DNA of 64,000 bases from Microbacterium sp. CSI-V (GTDB lineage Bacteria; Actinomycetota; Actinomycetes; Actinomycetales; Microbacteriaceae), in assembly GCF_001984105.1 (NCBI RefSeq), contig NZ_MTQM01000005.1, positions 233,988-297,987 on the forward strand, read 5' to 3'. A program made the position numbers and the translations under genes. Below, piece by piece: positions 62,641-64,000 of the stretch; the stretch's first letter is position 1; each line of letters starts with the position of its first letter. The notes beneath the pieces are model-generated. The model had not been told where the DNA came from and ran no database searches. It saw only the letters and a program-made list of their open reading frames with translations.

Positions 62641-62973
62641 GTGAAGTTCGCAATGGGTTCGGACACTCTGGGTGTGCTGGGTAAGGCCACCTCGGGGTCA
62701 AGTGATGAGCTGTCGCTGCTGGTTCGCCAGCTGCTCGAGGCGGCCGAGCCGCTCGAGGGACAGTTCCAGGGCGCGGGACGTGCCGCGTTCGACCGTTTCA
62801 AGTCGCGCACCGACGCGATCTCCTCCGAGTTGAAGCTGGCCCTCGACGGCGTGCTCGGCGGAATCTCGGGCATGGACCGCTCCTTCCAGGAGGGCGAGTC
62901 GTCCATGGTCGACCAGACCACGAGCCTTGAAGCCGGATCGTCGTTCGACGCCGCCCGCTTCGGCGGCCGCTGA
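62641..62973 (+). CDS. WXG100/ESX-type small secreted protein
   Basis: 110 residues, nearly all helical. The central EPLEGQFQGAGRAAFDRFKSR aligns with the WXG turn of ESX substrates, but Trp is Phe (FQG). The second helix ends in DQTTSLEAGSSFDAARFGGR. GTG 62641 has GAAGGG about 10 nt upstream; ATG 62653 is possible. First gene of a cluster of three further ESX-like proteins, so export by a type VII system is likely. Confidence 0.7.
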   Translation: MKFAMGSDTLGVLGKATSGSSDELSLLVRQLLEAAEPLEGQFQGAGRAAFDRFKSRTDAISSELKLALDGVLGGISGMDRSFQEGESSMVDQTTSLEAGSSFDAARFGGR

Positions 62974-62993
62974 GATCAGGAAGGGACTGACTC

Positions 62994-63305
62994 ATGGTGA
63001 ACCAGGGAGACCGTCGCGACTACTCGATCGCGGCCTCGCAGAACGCTCAGGACAACTTCAACCGCGTCGCCGCGCAGCTCGAGTCGTTGATCGACCAGCG
63101 CGACCGCGACGTCCAGGCCGCGATGGCGGACTACTCCGCCGACGGCGTGTCCGAGGACTACCGCGGCAAGGAGACCCGCTGGAAGAACGCCGCCGCCGAG
63201 GTGCGCGGCATCATCCAGACGCTCCGCTCGTCGCTGGAGCGCAACGACGAGTCCGCCCAGACCGCGCTGAGCAAGGCTCGCGCGGCGGTGGAGTCGATCG
63301 GCTGA
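62994..63305 (+). CDS. ESAT-6-like (WXG100 superfamily) protein
   Basis: 103 residues. Two long helices are joined near SADGVSEDYRGKETRWKNAAAEV, with YRG in the WXG position. This is the layout of the so-called pore-forming ESAT-6 family often paired with the preceding type of protein. It starts 20 nt after that gene (AGGAAGGGA upstream). The two may form a heterodimer for type VII export. Confidence 0.75.
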   Translation: MVNQGDRRDYSIAASQNAQDNFNRVAAQLESLIDQRDRDVQAAMADYSADGVSEDYRGKETRWKNAAAEVRGIIQTLRSSLERNDESAQTALSKARAAVESIG

Positions 63306-63401
63306 CGATCGCCGCTGGATGCCGGGTGCGCTCTGCACCCGGCATCGGTGGCGCTCGCGCGCGGGGCCGCGCGGGTCTGACGACATGAAGGGGGACGGGC
63401 G

Positions 63402-63746
63402 ATGACGAGCTGGAGCATTCAGCCATCGGGCGTCGTAGCCGTGCTGCAGGACGTCAACGTGGATGCCGAGGCCCTCGGCACCGCGCTGAACTCGTTGAGT
63501 CCTGCGCTCGAGGGGGCCGTGACGGCGACCAACTCCGGCGCGATCTCGGAAGCCGTGCAGGCCTACTTCCAGCAGGAGGAAGGCCCCCGCATCCAGGGCA
63601 TGAGTGCCCGCATCGGCGCGGCGGCGCAGGGCGTCGTCAGCGCCACCGAAGCCTACGTCGCGGGCGACATGGAGATGGCGGCGAACGCGCAGACCGCGGC
63701 CGTCTCCGCCGTGTATCCGCCCTCTCTGCCGCACGGGGTGATGTGA
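63402..63746 (+). CDS. DUF6507-like ESX-associated protein
   Basis: 114 residues. SWSIQPSGVVAVLQDVNVDAEAL at the start and a helical remainder with VVSATEAYVAGDMEMAANAQ are typical of small proteins (DUF6507) that lie in ESX toxin clusters. Stop and the next start overlap (TGATG). Probably a chaperone or secretion partner of the following protein. Confidence 0.7.
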   Translation: MTSWSIQPSGVVAVLQDVNVDAEALGTALNSLSPALEGAVTATNSGAISEAVQAYFQQEEGPRIQGMSARIGAAAQGVVSATEAYVAGDMEMAANAQTAAVSAVYPPSLPHGVM

Positions 63747-64000
63747 TGCCGGACGCTATCAAGGTCGGTGAGATCCCGGGTGACGAGATCAAGCCGGAGC
63801 TCATCGAGGAGAACGCCCGCACGATCGGGACGATCTCGGGTCAGGTGTCCGAGCACGGATCGAACGTCCACTTCAAGTGGCAGGGCATGGCCGGGGTCTA
63901 CGAGGCTCCGGAATCGCCCACCCTGCTGGGACTGATGGCCCCGGTCAGTTCGCAGGCGACCCAGGTCAGCGACAACCTGGCCGAGGTGTCGGCAGCCCTC
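63746..64000 (+). CDS. N terminus of an ESX substrate / putative polymorphic toxin (cut by window end)
   Basis: 85 residues are visible and the frame is open at the window edge. IKPELIEENARTIGTISGQVSEHGSNVHFKWQGMAGVYEAPES has a long helix followed by WQG, the WXG turn of ESX substrates; a second helix begins with LMAPVSSQATQVSDNLAEV. The position behind three small ESX proteins is that of a large LXG/WXG toxin carrying a C-terminal effector, but the effector lies outside. Confidence 0.6.
   Translation, partial: MPDAIKVGEIPGDEIKPELIEENARTIGTISGQVSEHGSNVHFKWQGMAGVYEAPESPTLLGLMAPVSSQATQVSDNLAEVSAAL

Overview
The window is about 70% GC, densely packed and rich in 1- to 8-nt stop/start overlaps. 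Gene content, codon use and the very frequent heptamer GGATGCC/GGCATCC point to an actinobacterium of the Microbacteriaceae, most likely Microbacterium or a close relative. This is an inference from gene families; no rRNA or other marker gene lies in the window.

Layout. 1-4498: a beta-glucoside PTS operon (end of a BglG-type antiterminator, RAT/terminator switch, EIIBCA permease, GH1 6-phospho-glucosidase, Cof-type HAD phosphatase). 4627-8624: a three-gene acyl-CoA/SDR operon, a membrane protein and a GNAT acetyltransferase. 8665-24031: a large carbohydrate locus. It has an ABC importer, a DeoR regulator, D-2-hydroxyacid dehydrogenase, class II aldolase, an odd NodB-like deacetylase, FAH-family enzyme, GH4 glycosidase, IlvD/Edd dehydratase, a short Rossmann protein, two PfkB kinases, a SIS isomerase/deaminase and several small unknowns. 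24039-33790: thiamine salvage (YkoE-EcfA-EcfT importer and thiM-thiE-thiD/tenA, each behind its own TPP riboswitch), flanking a D,D-carboxypeptidase, a DUF222/HNH protein and an SDR. 33868-41673: housekeeping and envelope genes (DUF5302, flotillin, J-domain protein, LssY_C protein, HIBCH-like hydrolase, ABC exporter). 41791-50276: coenzyme F420 genes (fbiC, fgd, cofC, fbiA) with an embedded flavin monooxygenase and a sigma/regulator pair. 51055-61454: haem synthesis by the coproporphyrin-dependent route (hemL, hemB, hemD, hemC, chdC, cgoX, hemE, hemA), split by a three-gene membrane-stress module. 61645-62518: a small unknown and a HhH-GPD repair protein. 62641-64000: the start of a type VII (ESX) substrate cluster, cut by the window end.

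How the parts work together. In the bgl operon, sugar arrival is expected to let the antiterminator bind the RAT and open the terminator, so permease and hydrolase are made together. In the large locus the transporter would bring in a glycoside. GH4 would cleave it, and two catabolic arms can be assigned: isomerase, kinase and aldolase for one sugar, dehydratase, reductase and FAH enzyme for an acidic sugar. The thiamine genes salvage pyrimidine and thiazole; no de novo thiC or thiG is present here. The F420 genes make the deazaflavin that the FGD-type dehydrogenase reduces.

Most unusual observations: (i) the CofH half of FbiC has lost the CX3CX2C radical-SAM cluster motif while the rest of the domain is preserved; (ii) the composite sugar locus with a NodB-like protein whose catalytic aspartates are replaced and with small unknown proteins; (iii) at least four unrelated hyphenated palindromes in intergenic spacers, one family present twice 46 kb apart; (iv) a recurrent leaderless promoter layout with the -10 hexamer ending exactly 6 nt before the start codon.
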